Shown one piece after another: positions 63,888 to 64,000 of a stretch of 64,000 nucleotides of DNA. The notes under the pieces are model-generated. The model ran no database searches. It was not told where the DNA came from and saw nothing but the letters and a program-made list of their open reading frames with translations. A program made the position numbers and the translations under genes. Position 1 is the first letter of the stretch; each line of letters begins with the position of its first letter. The DNA is from a virus: positions 1 through 64,000 of the IMG/VR virus record IMGVR_UViG_3300030012_002072; one strand, given 5' to 3'.

Positions 63888-64000
63888 TGGCGCAGGGGCG
63901 CGCTGTAAATCGCTGTAATTTTATATCACGCAGGGGGTGTCCCTCAAAATTAATTGACGAAAAAAAAGTGGTGGAAGAATCCAGCAATCTTTGATATAAT

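Larger units (their letters stand above)
63026..63900 (+). other. Candidate replication origin / early control region
   Basis: The region combines four rightward promoters, two pairs of DnaA boxes, two iteron-like blocks, AT-rich stretches (63351-63372, 63695-63713) and one tiny gene. Outside that gene no coding frame is convincing. A stem CCGCT-AGCGG at 63179-63193 with a T-rich tail on the minus strand may end leftward transcripts. GC content is higher than the rest of the window around 62950-63150 and 63750-63930. Confidence 0.5.

Noticed and set aside
1-64000. Integrase, attachment site or transposase
   Set aside because: No recombinase or transposase motif was found on either strand; nothing points to a temperate module within this window.

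Overview
This window is part of the genome of a tailed double-stranded DNA bacteriophage (Caudoviricetes). It contains a structural gene block, a compact replication and nucleotide-metabolism block, a lysis cassette and a dense early region. It is AT-rich throughout except the last kilobase. Tail-fibre families built from AANSI-type repeats, DUF2061, DUF3310, DUF6445 and DUF6447 proteins, a phage ribosomal protein S21, Hsp20 and peroxiredoxin suggest a marine phage of an AT-rich Gram-negative host such as a SAR11-like or OM43-like bacterium. The host is inference. The replication set (family A polymerase, separate DnaG-type primase and DnaB-type helicase, SbcCD-like pair, flap exonuclease, split NAD-dependent ligase, UvsW-like helicase) resembles T5-like phages more than T4, although the gp32-like SSB and UvsW are also T4-like.

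Layout. Bases 1-11907 (+ strand) hold tail-fibre and attached structural genes, among them a 761-residue Thr/Ser repeat protein, and end with two glycosyltransferase-like genes. These meet, tail to tail, a long minus-strand region that runs from about 62.9 kb down to 11.9 kb. From high to low coordinates that region carries: early small genes and regulators (62.9-56.9 kb); Hsp20, lysozyme and spanins (55.8-53.7 kb); small genes with oxygenase and cupin enzymes (53.7-45 kb); the ligase N-terminal half, radical SAM protein, QueC-like protein, carbamoyltransferase and SGNH hydrolase (44.5-37.9 kb); the ligase C-terminal half, helicase, primase and polymerase (37.7-30.5 kb); sulfotransferase, APS kinase, asparagine synthetase and nucleotidyltransferase (30.5-24.9 kb); UvsW, SSB, peroxiredoxin and SbcCD (24.9-18.5 kb); a c-type cytochrome module, resolvase, flap nuclease, ribonucleotide reductase and glycosyltransferases (18.5-11.9 kb). 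Genes overlap heavily (ATGA, TAATG), which implies translational coupling in long operons.

Regulation. A near-identical sigma-70-type promoter (AGTTCTTGAC[AT], a spacer of exactly 17 bp, TATAAT, often followed by ATATG) recurs at least fifteen times. In several cases the start codon lies where transcription should begin, so the mRNA should be leaderless or nearly so. One of these promoters drives a small HTH gene coupled to ribosomal protein S21. A family of small HTH proteins is spread over the early region, and several sit next to their own promoter and terminator.

Non-coding features. About 1 kb at 60.5-61.45 kb has no convincing gene but has its own promoter, a strong intrinsic terminator and many perfect helices; I read it as a large structured non-coding RNA. 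Beside it are a tRNA-like element closed by a 15-bp inverted repeat and a small hairpin RNA. The right end (63.0-64.0 kb) has rightward promoters, two pairs of perfect DnaA boxes on one helical face and two blocks of iteron-like repeats, and looks like an origin and early control region. Starts were chosen by Shine-Dalgarno match and coupling; several differ from the longest open frame.
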